Shown here: positions 57,156 to 64,000 of the stretch, piece after piece
How positions within the stretch are numbered: the stretch's first letter is position 1
Layout of the letters: every line of letters starts with the position of its first letter
Source of the DNA: Mesorhizobium sp. Root157
GTDB taxonomy: Bacteria > Pseudomonadota > Alphaproteobacteria > Rhizobiales > Rhizobiaceae
Reading direction: 5' to 3'
Assembly: GCF_001427385.1 (NCBI RefSeq)
Contig: NZ_LMGJ01000033.1
Location: 213,562 to 277,561, forward strand
DNA length: 64,000 bases
Translations under genes and position numbers: made by a program
The notes under the pieces: model-generated
Told to the model about the DNA's origin: nothing
Database searches by the model: none
What the model saw: only the letters and a program-made list of their open reading frames with translations

Positions 57156-57989
57156 CTATAGGCTGGCCGGATCGAGCGTCGGACGGTCCTTCCAGTGCTG
57201 GACGATGGATTTCAGATCGGCCTTTTGAAAAGCGTCCCGTAGAACGTCGAATGACGGCAGTACGAAATAGGCACGCTGGAACTTGTCGATCTCGTAGGTG
57301 GTTCGCATCACCGTCTCGAGATCGAACGGAACGCGATGCACCTTGGCGTCCGCTACGGCGAAGCTGAGTTCAGTATAGGACGACATCAGCCCTGCTCCGA
57401 AGGCTTTCAGCTGCTGCCCCGGCTCCTGGATCAGCCCGTATTCGGCAGTATACCAATAGAGCCGGGTAATCATGTCGTCGCCGTCCAGCGCAATGGCTTC
57501 CTCTGCCCGCGCGCCGTAGCTTTGCATGAAGTCGGCGAACACGGGCTGGGTGAGGATCGGCACATGTCCAAAGAAGTCATGGAACATGTCCGGCTCGACG
57601 ATGTAGTCGAGTTCCTGCTCGGTCCGCAGCCAGTTGGTGACCGGGAAACGCCTGTTGGCCAGGTGCTCGAAGAACGGCGGCGCAGGGATCAGTCCGGGCA
57701 CGGCAACGATTTCCCAGCCGGTGAGTTTGCGCAAGCGTTCGCTTATGTCGTCGAAATCGGGAATGCGGTCGAGCAGGCCAAGCGCCTTCACGCCATCGAG
57801 GTAGGAGTGATGTGCCAGGCGCTCGGTCAACCCGGTCTGCCGGTCGCACAGCGTGCGCCAGACCTTTTGTTCCGCCGGACTGTAGTTGTAGTCCTGCCGG
57901 ACAGTGAAATCCGCGCGACACACGGAGTAGTCGCCCCGCAGCCCCTGTGCTGCGCATTCGCGTGCATATTCGGCGACGTTCATCGTCAT
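57156..57989 (-). CDS. phhA: phenylalanine 4-monooxygenase
   Basis: A 277-residue pterin- and iron-dependent hydroxylase converting Phe to Tyr. The metal ligands are in FHDFFGHVP (two His) and YTAEYGLI (Glu). Length matches bacterial single-domain enzymes. The ATG at 57989 follows GGGAG. It is divergent from an Lrp/AsnC-type regulator with matched inverted repeats between them. A pterin carbinolamine dehydratase is not adjacent. Confidence 0.93.
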   Translation of the reverse strand: MTMNVAEYARECAAQGLRGDYSVCRADFTVRQDYNYSPAEQKVWRTLCDRQTGLTERLAHHSYLDGVKALGLLDRIPDFDDISERLRKLTGWEIVAVPGLIPAPPFFEHLANRRFPVTNWLRTEQELDYIVEPDMFHDFFGHVPILTQPVFADFMQSYGARAEEAIALDGDDMITRLYWYTAEYGLIQEPGQQLKAFGAGLMSSYTELSFAVADAKVHRVPFDLETVMRTTYEIDKFQRAYFVLPSFDVLRDAFQKADLKSIVQHWKDRPTLDPASL

Positions 57990-58028
57990 GATCGCTTCTC
58001 CCACGGCAATCAACCTCATTTGCCGACC

Positions 58029-58096
58029 ATGTTACCTCGTCCAGCCGAGACGAATCGGCTTTCCGGGTCGTAGCAGCGACGGTTTTGAGGTAACAT
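58029..58096. promoter_or_regulatory. inverted repeat pair between phhA and its regulator
   Basis: ATGTTACCTC (58029-58038) and GAGGTAACAT (58087-58096) are perfect 10-bp inverted copies separated by 48 bp in the divergent intergenic region. The arrangement suits an AsnC/Lrp octamer that wraps DNA and controls both genes. Binding is inferred. Confidence 0.6.
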
Positions 58097-58126
58097 TCGC
58101 CCGACAACTACTTCAGGAGAGAGAAA

Positions 58127-58603
58127 TTGCCTCAATTCGACGATTTCGAAATCCGCATGCTCGATATCCTGCAACGGGACGGCCGCAAGCCGGTTTCGGA
58201 ACTGGCGCAGGAAATCGGTCTTTCGACCACCCCTTGCGCGCGGCGCTTCGAAGCCCTCCAGGACACCGGCGTGATCAAGGGCTTTGCGGCACGGATCAGC
58301 CGCAGGGCGGTCGGATTGTCGGTGGAGGTCTTCATCCAGGTTCGGCTCACCAGCCACAGCGACGGCTCGCCCGAAACCTTCATCGCCGCCGTCGAGCGCA
58401 TGGATGAGGTTTCGTCATGCTGGACGATGACGGGAGACCACGACTTCCTGCTGCATGTCATGGTGCCGTCTGTCGACGACCTCAACGCCTTTGTCATGCA
58501 CAGGCTGATGCGGCTAAAGGGAGTACGCGACGTTCACACCCAACTGATGCTGCAGAACATCAAAGGCCCCGGCCACGTGCCGCTGGCGCACCTCAGGCGA
58601 TAG
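58127..58603 (+). CDS. Lrp/AsnC family transcriptional regulator
   Basis: A 158-residue regulator with an N-terminal helix-turn-helix (about residues 8-60, LAQEIGLSTTPCARRFEALQ) and a C-terminal RAM ligand-binding domain. Such proteins sense amino acids. Being divergent from phhA, it probably responds to Phe or Tyr. It starts with TTG at 58127 behind an AGGAGAGAG site. Confidence 0.9.
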   Translation: MPQFDDFEIRMLDILQRDGRKPVSELAQEIGLSTTPCARRFEALQDTGVIKGFAARISRRAVGLSVEVFIQVRLTSHSDGSPETFIAAVERMDEVSSCWTMTGDHDFLLHVMVPSVDDLNAFVMHRLMRLKGVRDVHTQLMLQNIKGPGHVPLAHLRR

Positions 58604-58618
58604 GCCCGAGCGTCCAGA

Positions 58619-59512
58619 TCAGGGAACGATCAGCGTGCCGGCGCCGTGCTCAGTGAACAGTTCCAGAAGCACCGAATGAGGCGTCTTGCCGTTCAGGATG
58701 ACGACGCCTTCGACGCCACGCTCGATCGCCTCGATGCAGGTCTCGACCTTGGGGATCATGCCGCCCGAAATGGTGCCGTCCTTGATCAAGGCCCTGGCTT
58801 CGGCCACCGTCAGTTCGTCGATCAGCTTCTTGTTCTTGTCGAGCACGCCCGGAACGTCGGTCAAAAACAGCAGCCGCTTGGCTTCGAGCGCGCCGGCGAT
58901 GGCGCCGGCGAAAGTGTCGGCATTGATGTTGTAGGTGTGGCCGTCGCGGCCCGGCGCAACCGGCGCCAGAACCGGGATCATCTCGGAACGGGCCAGAAGA
59001 TCGAGCAGGGTGCGGTCGACCTCGACCGGTTCGCCGACGAAGCCCAGATCGAGCACGCGCTCGATATTGGAATCGGGATCGATCATGGTCTTGCGCGCCT
59101 TTTCGGCGAAGACCATGTTGCCGTCCTTGCCGCACAGGCCGATCGCCCACTCGCCCTCGGCATTGATGAGCGCCACGATCTCCTTGTTGATCGAGCCGGC
59201 CAGCACCATTTCGACGATCTCGACGGTCTTGCGATCGGTTACCCGAAGCCCGCCCTCGAACTTCGATTCGATGCCCATCTTGGTCAGCATCGCGCCGATC
59301 TGCGGCCCGCCGCCATGCACCACGATCGGGTTGACGCCGGACTGCTTGAGCAGCGCTATATCACGGGCAAACGCCTTGCCGAGTTCGATGTCGCCCATGG
59401 CGTGGCCGCCATACTTCACCACCACGGTCTTGTTCTCGTAACGCTGCATGTAAGGCAGCGCCCTGGAAAGAAGAGCGGCCTGCATTTCGGCGGTGGCGGT
59501 GATTTCCGTCAT
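58619..59512 (-). CDS. argB: acetylglutamate kinase
   Basis: A 297-residue amino-acid kinase phosphorylating N-acetylglutamate in arginine synthesis. [11 protein letters not shown] (phosphate binding) lies near residue 32, [13 protein letters not shown] near 65, and [13 protein letters not shown] near 195. Length is normal. It converges with the Lrp-type gene. The neighbouring core gene engB is now 2.8 kb away. Confidence 0.95.
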   Translation of the reverse strand: MTEITATAEMQAALLSRALPYMQRYENKTVVVKYGGHAMGDIELGKAFARDIALLKQSGVNPIVVHGGGPQIGAMLTKMGIESKFEGGLRVTDRKTVEIVEMVLAGSINKEIVALINAEGEWAIGLCGKDGNMVFAEKARKTMIDPDSNIERVLDLGFVGEPVEVDRTLLDLLARSEMIPVLAPVAPGRDGHTYNINADTFAGAIAGALEAKRLLFLTDVPGVLDKNKKLIDELTVAEARALIKDGTISGGMIPKVETCIEAIERGVEGVVILNGKTPHSVLLELFTEHGAGTLIVP

Positions 59513-59662
59513 CGATGCGTTTCCCGGCTTGCTGAAAGGGACGGCGGCGTCTTAGCTGGAAACAGGGGCAGGGGCAAATAGCTTGTCGCCTTTTGGCAGC
59601 CGATGGCCGTTGCCATCGATGCGGCGTTGCAAATGGCCGGCGATCGCCTAGTTTCAACAGCG

Positions 59663-60202
59663 ATGGTGCCGCAGGATATCTCCAAGCTCATCGTCCGGAC
59701 CTCGATGAAGGATCGGGCGGCTTTTGATCTGCTCTACCGGCAGACGAGCGCGAAACTTTTTGGCGTGTGCCTGCGTGTCTTGAACGATCGGGGCGAGGCT
59801 GAAGACGCGCTGCAGGAAATCTACGTCAAGATCTGGACCAAGGCCGACCGTTTCGCGGTGTCGGACCTCAGTCCGATCTCCTGGCTGGTGGCGATCGCGC
59901 GCAACCATTCGATCGACCGCATCAGGGCGCGGCGCCGGCCCACAACCGATATCGACGCCGTGCTCGACGTGGCCGATCCTGCTCCCGGCCCCGAGGCGGC
60001 TGCGGTGGCCGGCGATCAGGCCGGCCAGATCCATCGCTGCCTGGAGGAATTGGAAAGCGACCGGGCGGCTGCGGTCCGTGGTGCTTATCTGAAGGGTGAA
60101 AGCTATGCCGAACTGGCCCAACGCCACCGCGTGCCACTGAATACGATGCGAACCTGGCTGCGGCGCAGCCTTATGAAACTGCGGGAATGCCTGGAAAGAT
60201 GA
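59663..60202 (+). CDS. ECF RNA polymerase sigma factor (SigK-like)
   Basis: A 179-residue ECF sigma factor. Region 2 (AAFDLLYRQTSAKLFGVCLRV, RGEAEDALQEIYVKIW) recognises the -10, and region 4 near the C-terminus (ESYAELAQRHRVPLNTMRTW) the -35. The ATG at 59663 is preferred; an in-frame ATG exists at 59603. It is translationally coupled (ATGA) to an RskA-type anti-sigma factor, which should control its activity. Confidence 0.9.
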   Translation: MVPQDISKLIVRTSMKDRAAFDLLYRQTSAKLFGVCLRVLNDRGEAEDALQEIYVKIWTKADRFAVSDLSPISWLVAIARNHSIDRIRARRRPTTDIDAVLDVADPAPGPEAAAVAGDQAGQIHRCLEELESDRAAAVRGAYLKGESYAELAQRHRVPLNTMRTWLRRSLMKLRECLER

Positions 60203-60906
60203 CGCTGTCGCAAGAAAACGGCCCGGAACGGGAAAGCGACGACCTGCTCGCCGCCGAATACGTTCTTGGCGTGCTTTTGGCCGAGCAACGGCAGGAAGCG
60301 AGCCGACGCATCGACGCCGAGCCGGCCTTCGCACGGTTGGTCGACGCCTGGGAAGTGCGGCTGTCGCCACTGGCCGAGGCGTATCCGGAAGCCGAGCCGC
60401 CTCGATCGCTCAAGGCTGCCATCGACGGCCGGCTTTTCGCCTCCCCCGGCGCGGCGCCGCGCGCGAGCGTTTGGACAAGTCTTGGCTTCTGGCGCGGCCT
60501 CGCCGTTGCAGCCCTTGCCGGCCTGGTCCTCACTGTCGCCCTGCCCTACATGCAGCCGCCGGCCGAGCAGATGCGGCTGGTCGCCTCGCTCGCCGCCGAC
60601 AGCAGCGATGTGAAGTACCTCGCCGTCTATGACGCCGCCCACCACAATGTCGGCCTGTCGCACCTCTCCGGCGAGCGCGACCAGGGCAAGGATTTCGAAC
60701 TGTGGATGATCGAGGGCGACAAGCCGCCCGTTTCCCTCGGCGTCATTCCTGTCGGTGCGGTCACCCAGTTGCCGGTCGCGCCGCCCATCCAGAAACAGCT
60801 CGAGCAAGGTGCCGTTCTAGCCGTCAGCGTCGAACCTGCCGGCGGTTCGCCGACCGGACAGCCAACCGGCCCCGTCGTCGCAACAGGCGATCTGAAGAAC
60901 ATCTGA
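60199..60906 (+). CDS. anti-sigma factor (RskA family)
   Basis: A 235-residue single-pass membrane protein. The N-terminal cytoplasmic anti-sigma domain includes LLAAEYVLGVLLAEQRQEA; one membrane segment spans about 95-115; and the periplasmic RskA domain includes FELWMIEGDKPPVSLGVIPV. It is expected to hold the SigK-like factor until proteolysis releases it. A start at 60199 overlaps the sigma stop; 60187 is an alternative. Confidence 0.88.
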   Translation: MTLSQENGPERESDDLLAAEYVLGVLLAEQRQEASRRIDAEPAFARLVDAWEVRLSPLAEAYPEAEPPRSLKAAIDGRLFASPGAAPRASVWTSLGFWRGLAVAALAGLVLTVALPYMQPPAEQMRLVASLAADSSDVKYLAVYDAAHHNVGLSHLSGERDQGKDFELWMIEGDKPPVSLGVIPVGAVTQLPVAPPIQKQLEQGAVLAVSVEPAGGSPTGQPTGPVVATGDLKNI

Positions 60907-61025
60907 GGCGTTCGACCTGTTGTCCTATTGCCGGAATTTTTCCCACCCGATGAAACTCCCGCGAAGCCCTCTCGTATCTCCTTGCGGCCCCACCGACGGG
61001 GTTCTCGAAACCCAAGGAGATTCAT

Positions 61026-61583
61026 ATGCGCAAGTTCGCCACCGCACTGTTCGCCGGCGCTGTCGCCCTGTCCGCACTCGGTACTGTCGCCTATGCCGAA
61101 AATCCGATGGTCGGCGGCGCCGCCATGTTCGCCGACAAGAACATCGTCGAGAATGCCGTGAACTCGAAAGACCACACCACCCTTGTTGCGGCGGTCAAGG
61201 CTGCCGGCCTGGTCGAGACCCTCCAGGGCCCAGGCCCGTTCACGGTGTTCGCGCCGACCAACGCGGCATTCGAAGCCCTGCCCGCCGGCACTGTCGATAC
61301 GCTGTTGAAGCCTGAAAACAAGGAGCAACTCGTCAAGGTCCTGACCTGCCATGTCGTCGGCGCAAAGGCGATGACAGCAGACGTGATGAAGATGGTCAAG
61401 GACGATGGCGGCGCACACAAGGTCAAGACCGCCGGCGGCTGCGAGCTGACGCTGAAGGACGAAGGCGGCAAGGTCACCGTGACCGACGAGAACGGCAATG
61501 TCGCCAACGTCACCGTCGCCGACGTGGAACAGTCGAACGGCGTCATCCATGTCGTCGACAAGGTGCTTCTGCCGAAGATGTAG
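61026..61583 (+). CDS. fasciclin domain protein, exported
   Basis: A 185-residue periplasmic or secreted protein. The Sec signal ends near residue 24 (TVAYA). One FAS1 domain fills the rest, with FTVFAPTNAAFEALPAGTVD (H1 motif) and IHVVDKVLLP (H2 motif). FAS1 proteins mediate adhesion or surface interactions. The ribosome site is AAGGAG. Downstream of the anti-sigma gene by 119 bp and possibly a target of the sigma factor. Confidence 0.92.
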   Translation: MRKFATALFAGAVALSALGTVAYAENPMVGGAAMFADKNIVENAVNSKDHTTLVAAVKAAGLVETLQGPGPFTVFAPTNAAFEALPAGTVDTLLKPENKEQLVKVLTCHVVGAKAMTADVMKMVKDDGGAHKVKTAGGCELTLKDEGGKVTVTDENGNVANVTVADVEQSNGVIHVVDKVLLPKM

Positions 61584-61733
61584 CGCCGGCAAGCTTGCCG
61601 ACGAACATCGGGAACCGAAAGGCTGCGCGGCTGATCACGAAGCCGCGCAGCGTCGAATCGGACAGGCCGTCACCGCTTTTTGACTTCCCGTTGGCGATCA
61701 TATCTGGCAAAGCAACGCTGGAGGAACCGCATC

Positions 61734-62234
61734 ATGAACCGTCGTCAATTGCTCCTGAACGGAGCCGCATCCGCTGCCTTCCTGGCCGCTGCCTCGGTCC
61801 TTTGGCGTGCAGGCCGCATCGGCGAGGCGCAGGCCAAAACTTTCGCCGTGACCAAAACCGACGCGGAATGGAAGTCGATCCTGACCGCGGAACAATATTC
61901 AGTGCTGCGCCATGAGGCGACCGAGTTTGCCGGCAGCAGTCCGCTGCTTGGCGAGCATCGCAAGGGCACCTTTGCCTGCGCGGGATGTGAACTGCCGCTC
62001 TACGCGTCCGAGACGAAGTTCGAATCCGGCACCGGCTGGCCGAGCTTCTGGGAATCCCTTCCCCAAAGCATCGGCACCCGCGAGGATTCGACCCTTGGCA
62101 TGGTGCGGGTCGAATGCCATTGCAGCCGCTGCGGCGGGCATCTTGGCCACATCTTCGACGACGGCCCGCCCCCGACCGGCAAACGCCACTGCATCAACGG
62201 TGTCGCGCTGAGCTTCAAGCCGGCGACGGCCTAA
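61734..62234 (+). CDS. msrB: peptide-methionine (R)-S-oxide reductase, exported
   Basis: A 166-residue MsrB. The N-terminus (NRRQLLLNG plus an Ala-rich core) looks like a Tat or Sec signal, placing it in the periplasm. Zinc Cys pairs are in CAGC (about residue 82) and CSRC (about 131); the catalytic Cys is in KRHCINGVAL. It repairs oxidised methionine in envelope proteins. GGAGG precedes the ATG at 61734. It may belong with the sigma/fasciclin group. Confidence 0.92.
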   Translation: MNRRQLLLNGAASAAFLAAASVLWRAGRIGEAQAKTFAVTKTDAEWKSILTAEQYSVLRHEATEFAGSSPLLGEHRKGTFACAGCELPLYASETKFESGTGWPSFWESLPQSIGTREDSTLGMVRVECHCSRCGGHLGHIFDDGPPPTGKRHCINGVALSFKPATA

Positions 62235-62235
62235 A

Positions 62236-62320
62236 AGCAATTCCAGGAAAAGTGGGAACCGGTTTTCCGTCCGGGATTGCGTAAAAACAAATAGTTAGAG
62301 CACATCGTAGGAACCGCTCT
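62236..62320 (+). repeat. mosaic palindromic repeat, type A copy 3
   Basis: It starts directly after the msrB stop with GCAATTCCAGGAAAAGTGGG (62237-62256), then the ACCGG core, the GCGTAAAAACAA linker and a partly eroded second hairpin ending GAACCGCTCT (62311-62320). It lies between the convergent msrB and engB. Confidence 0.8.
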
Positions 62321-62329
62321 GTTCGAACG

Positions 62330-62983
62330 CTACAGCCCCTTGGCCGCCAGAATGATGGCCGCATGCAATTCGTCCAGCCCTTCGCCCTTTTCGGACGACG
62401 TGGCCAGCACGAACGGAAAGGCGGCGGGCCGCTTGCGAATCTTCTGCAACGTGTCCTCGATCAGCCGCGGCACGCCGGCCGCCTTGATCTTGTCGGTCTT
62501 GGTCAGCACGATCTGGTAGGAGACCGCCGCCTTGTCGAGCAGCGACAGCACGTCTTCGTCGTTCTTCTTGACCCCATGGCGGGAGTCGATCAGCACGTAG
62601 ACACGCTTCAGCGTCACGCGGCCCTTGAGATAGTCGAAGACGAGCCTGGTCCAGGCGTCGACCTGGTCCTTGGGCGCCTGCGCATAGCCGTAGCCCGGCA
62701 TATCGACCAGCGCCATCGGCGGCAGGTCACCGCCTTCGCCCGAAAACCCGTCCGGCACGAAATAGTTGAGTTCCTGCGTGCGACCCGGCGTATTGGAGGT
62801 GCGCGCCAGACCCTTGTGGTTGACGAGCGCATTGATCAGCGACGACTTGCCGACATTGGAACGGCCGGCGAAGGCGATTTCAGGCGGACCTTCAGGCGGC
62901 AGGAATTTCATCGACGGCACGCCGCGAATGAACACCCAGGGCCGCGTGAACAAATTGACGTCGAGTTTCTCTTGCGTGGTCAA
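62330..62983 (-). CDS. engB: ribosome biogenesis GTP-binding protein EngB/YsxC/YihA
   Basis: A 217-residue essential GTPase acting in large ribosomal subunit assembly. G1 GRSNVGKSS is near residue 40, G3 [11 protein letters not shown] near 90 and G4 TKTDK near 155. A TTG start at 62983 overlaps the upstream acetyltransferase stop (TTGA), so they are coupled. Confidence 0.95.
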   Translation of the reverse strand: MTTQEKLDVNLFTRPWVFIRGVPSMKFLPPEGPPEIAFAGRSNVGKSSLINALVNHKGLARTSNTPGRTQELNYFVPDGFSGEGGDLPPMALVDMPGYGYAQAPKDQVDAWTRLVFDYLKGRVTLKRVYVLIDSRHGVKKNDEDVLSLLDKAAVSYQIVLTKTDKIKAAGVPRLIEDTLQKIRKRPAAFPFVLATSSEKGEGLDELHAAIILAAKGL

Positions 62984-63630
62984 GCAGCGGTCTCCAGTCG
63001 GTCAAGATCGCTGCCGCGAATGGCATCGAGATTGCGCGTGATCTTGTCGATCGGCCAATCCCACCAGGCAAGCCGGATCAGCTTTTCGACGGTTCGTTCA
63101 TCGAAGCGCGTCTTTACGACCTTTGCCGCGTTGCCTGCAACAATGGCATAAGGCGGCACATCGTGCGTGACCACCGACTTGGCCGCGACGATGGCGCCAT
63201 GGCCGATGGTGACGCCGGGCATGACGATCGCCTCCATGCCGATCCACACGTCGTTGCCGATGACGGTATCGCCGCGATTCTCCTTCTCCCAGCTTGCGAT
63301 ATCGAAGCCCTCTTCCCAGCCGTGTCCAAAGATGTTGAACGGATAGGTCGAAAACCCGGACATCGCATGATTGGCGCCGTTCATGATGAAACGGGCGCCT
63401 TCGGCAATCGCGCAAAACCTGCCGATCACCAGCCTGTCACCGATGAACGGATAGTGGTGCAATACGCACCTCTCGACGAATTTATCGGGCCCCTCCGGAT
63501 CGTCGTAGTAAGTGAAGTCGCCGATCTCGATGTTGGGCGCATCCACCAGCGCCTTGAGGAAGCCGACGCGCGGATGCATGAAGATCGGATGCTTGACGCC
63601 AGGATTGGGTCCGGTCATGGCTGCGTCCAT
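62980..63630 (-). CDS. Vat/CatB-type hexapeptide O-acetyltransferase
   Basis: About 216 residues with a left-handed beta-helix (hexapeptide repeats, [20 protein letters not shown]) and the [12 protein letters not shown] loop typical of xenobiotic acetyltransferases of the Vat/CatB class, which acetylate streptogramin or chloramphenicol. Chromosomal copies often have other substrates, so resistance is not implied. Starts at 63630 or 63618 are both possible. Confidence 0.85.
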   Translation of the reverse strand: MDAAMTGPNPGVKHPIFMHPRVGFLKALVDAPNIEIGDFTYYDDPEGPDKFVERCVLHHYPFIGDRLVIGRFCAIAEGARFIMNGANHAMSGFSTYPFNIFGHGWEEGFDIASWEKENRGDTVIGNDVWIGMEAIVMPGVTIGHGAIVAAKSVVTHDVPPYAIVAGNAAKVVKTRFDERTVEKLIRLAWWDWPIDKITRNLDAIRGSDLDRLETAA

Positions 63631-63799
63631 CTCGAGAGGCCTCGGGCAATGGAAACCGCCGAGCCCGATTGCCGGTTCCAGACCGGCGCCCCATCCGCAA
63701 TTTGACCGGATGGCCGGCATCGATCTTCAAAGGCGCTTATAGGAAACGTACGGACGGGCGTCCAGCCATCCACCTCCAACCTATGCCCCGCCAAACGTG

Positions 63800-63825
63800 A
63801 AAGAGGCGCCTGATGGCGCCTCTTT
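63800..63825 (-). terminator. strong stem-loop downstream of formate-THF ligase
   Basis: Perfect 11-bp arms AAAGAGGCGCC (63800-63810) and GGCGCCTCTTT (63815-63825) with a TGAT loop and T-run, 25 bp after the fhs stop. It looks usable in both directions. Confidence 0.88.
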
Positions 63826-63850
63826 TGTACTGCATCGAATGCCGCCGGCC

Positions 63851-64000
63851 TCAGCTGAGGCCGTCGATATCGCCATTGTCGTTGAGATGGATGGCCTCTG
63901 ACGACGGCTTGGAGGGCAGACCGGGCATGGTCATGATCTCGCCGCAGATGGCCACGACGAAGCCGGCACCGGCCGAGAGGCGCACTTCGCGCACCGGCAC
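63851..64000 (-). CDS. fhs: formate--tetrahydrofolate ligase, C-terminal 49 residues, 5' end outside window
   Basis: The frame from the right edge ends with [20 protein letters not shown] and [14 protein letters not shown], the conserved C-terminus of Fhs, which makes 10-formyl-THF from formate and ATP. It ends at a TGA (63851-63853) followed by a terminator. Assignment rests on this C-terminal piece only. Confidence 0.8.
   Translation of the reverse strand: MPVREVRLSAGAGFVVAICGEIMTMPGLPSKPSSEAIHLNDNGDIDGLS

Noticed and set aside
60907..61025. ECF-type promoter before the fasciclin gene
   Set aside because: No -35/-10 pair could be matched convincingly with a similar pair before the sigma gene, so I did not annotate one.
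62980..63630. Antibiotic-resistance gene call for the Vat/CatB-type acetyltransferase
   Set aside because: The fold is shared with many chromosomal acetyltransferases of other function and it is coupled to the housekeeping engB, so resistance is not supported.

Overview
The window looks like a chromosomal segment of an alphaproteobacterium of the order Rhizobiales, most likely a Mesorhizobium/Phyllobacteriaceae-type organism. The reasons are the high-GC coding style, the block cytochrome c - kdsB - pheA - nudC - HIT - SRP RNA - dnaX - ybaB - recR, the block rmuC - def - fmt - truA - dapE - dapD, a YejABEF operon with two YejA-type binding proteins, a NodF/NodE-like pair, and rhizobial palindromic intergenic repeats sharing a GTGGGAACCGG core. 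Genus assignment is inference from gene content. Coding density is very high: no stretch longer than about 300 bases lacks a gene. I saw no tRNA, 5S/16S/23S rRNA, CRISPR array, transposase or prophage gene.

Layout. 1-3.1 kb: the N-terminal part of a lipoprotein D,D-carboxypeptidase, a mutarotase-like protein, an FrcK-like P-loop kinase and a Lys/Ala-rich histone H1-like protein. 3-5.4 kb: a GST and a nodE/nodF-like KAS plus acyl carrier pair with its own promoter. 5.5-9.3 kb: hydantoinase/oxoprolinase subunits HyuA-HyuB. 9.5-12.5 kb: ferredoxin-NADP reductase, a fumarylacetoacetase-fold hydrolase and two unknown proteins. 12.5-22.8 kb: a divergent amino-sugar locus. One arm is murQ, a sugar ABC transporter and an oxidoreductase. 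The other is a GlcNAc-kinase-like gene, a GntR regulator, a SIS deaminase-like gene and nagA. Matched direct repeats sit in both divergent promoters. 22.9-24 kb: rpe and a small lipoprotein. 24.1-32.8 kb: a yejA-yejA-yejB-yejE-yejF-ghrA operon.

32.9-42.5 kb is housekeeping: membrane-anchored cytochrome c, KDO activation, phenylalanine synthesis, NADH pyrophosphatase, the SRP RNA, DNA polymerase III tau/gamma, EbfC, RecR and two cell-wall hydrolases. 42.5-51.9 kb: a flavin oxidoreductase, two small charged proteins, rmuC, translation-initiation genes def and fmt, truA, and the lysine/peptidoglycan genes dapE and dapD. 52-63.6 kb: a minus-strand core set (HAD 5'-nucleotidase, argB, engB) interrupted by mostly plus-strand accessory cassettes. 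These are a diguanylate cyclase, a Tat-signal micro-protein plus GMC oxidoreductase, phenylalanine hydroxylase with a divergent AsnC-type regulator, and an ECF sigma - RskA anti-sigma - fasciclin - MsrB group. The window ends in the C-terminus of formate-tetrahydrofolate ligase behind a strong terminator.

Points most worth a second look: the NodFE-like pair outside any visible nodulation context, the matched TGGTAT-N5-TGGTAT operators of the amino-sugar divergon, the micro-protein that may export the GMC enzyme, the sigma/anti-sigma/fasciclin cassette, and the mosaic palindromic repeats, one of which overlaps the start of a coding sequence.
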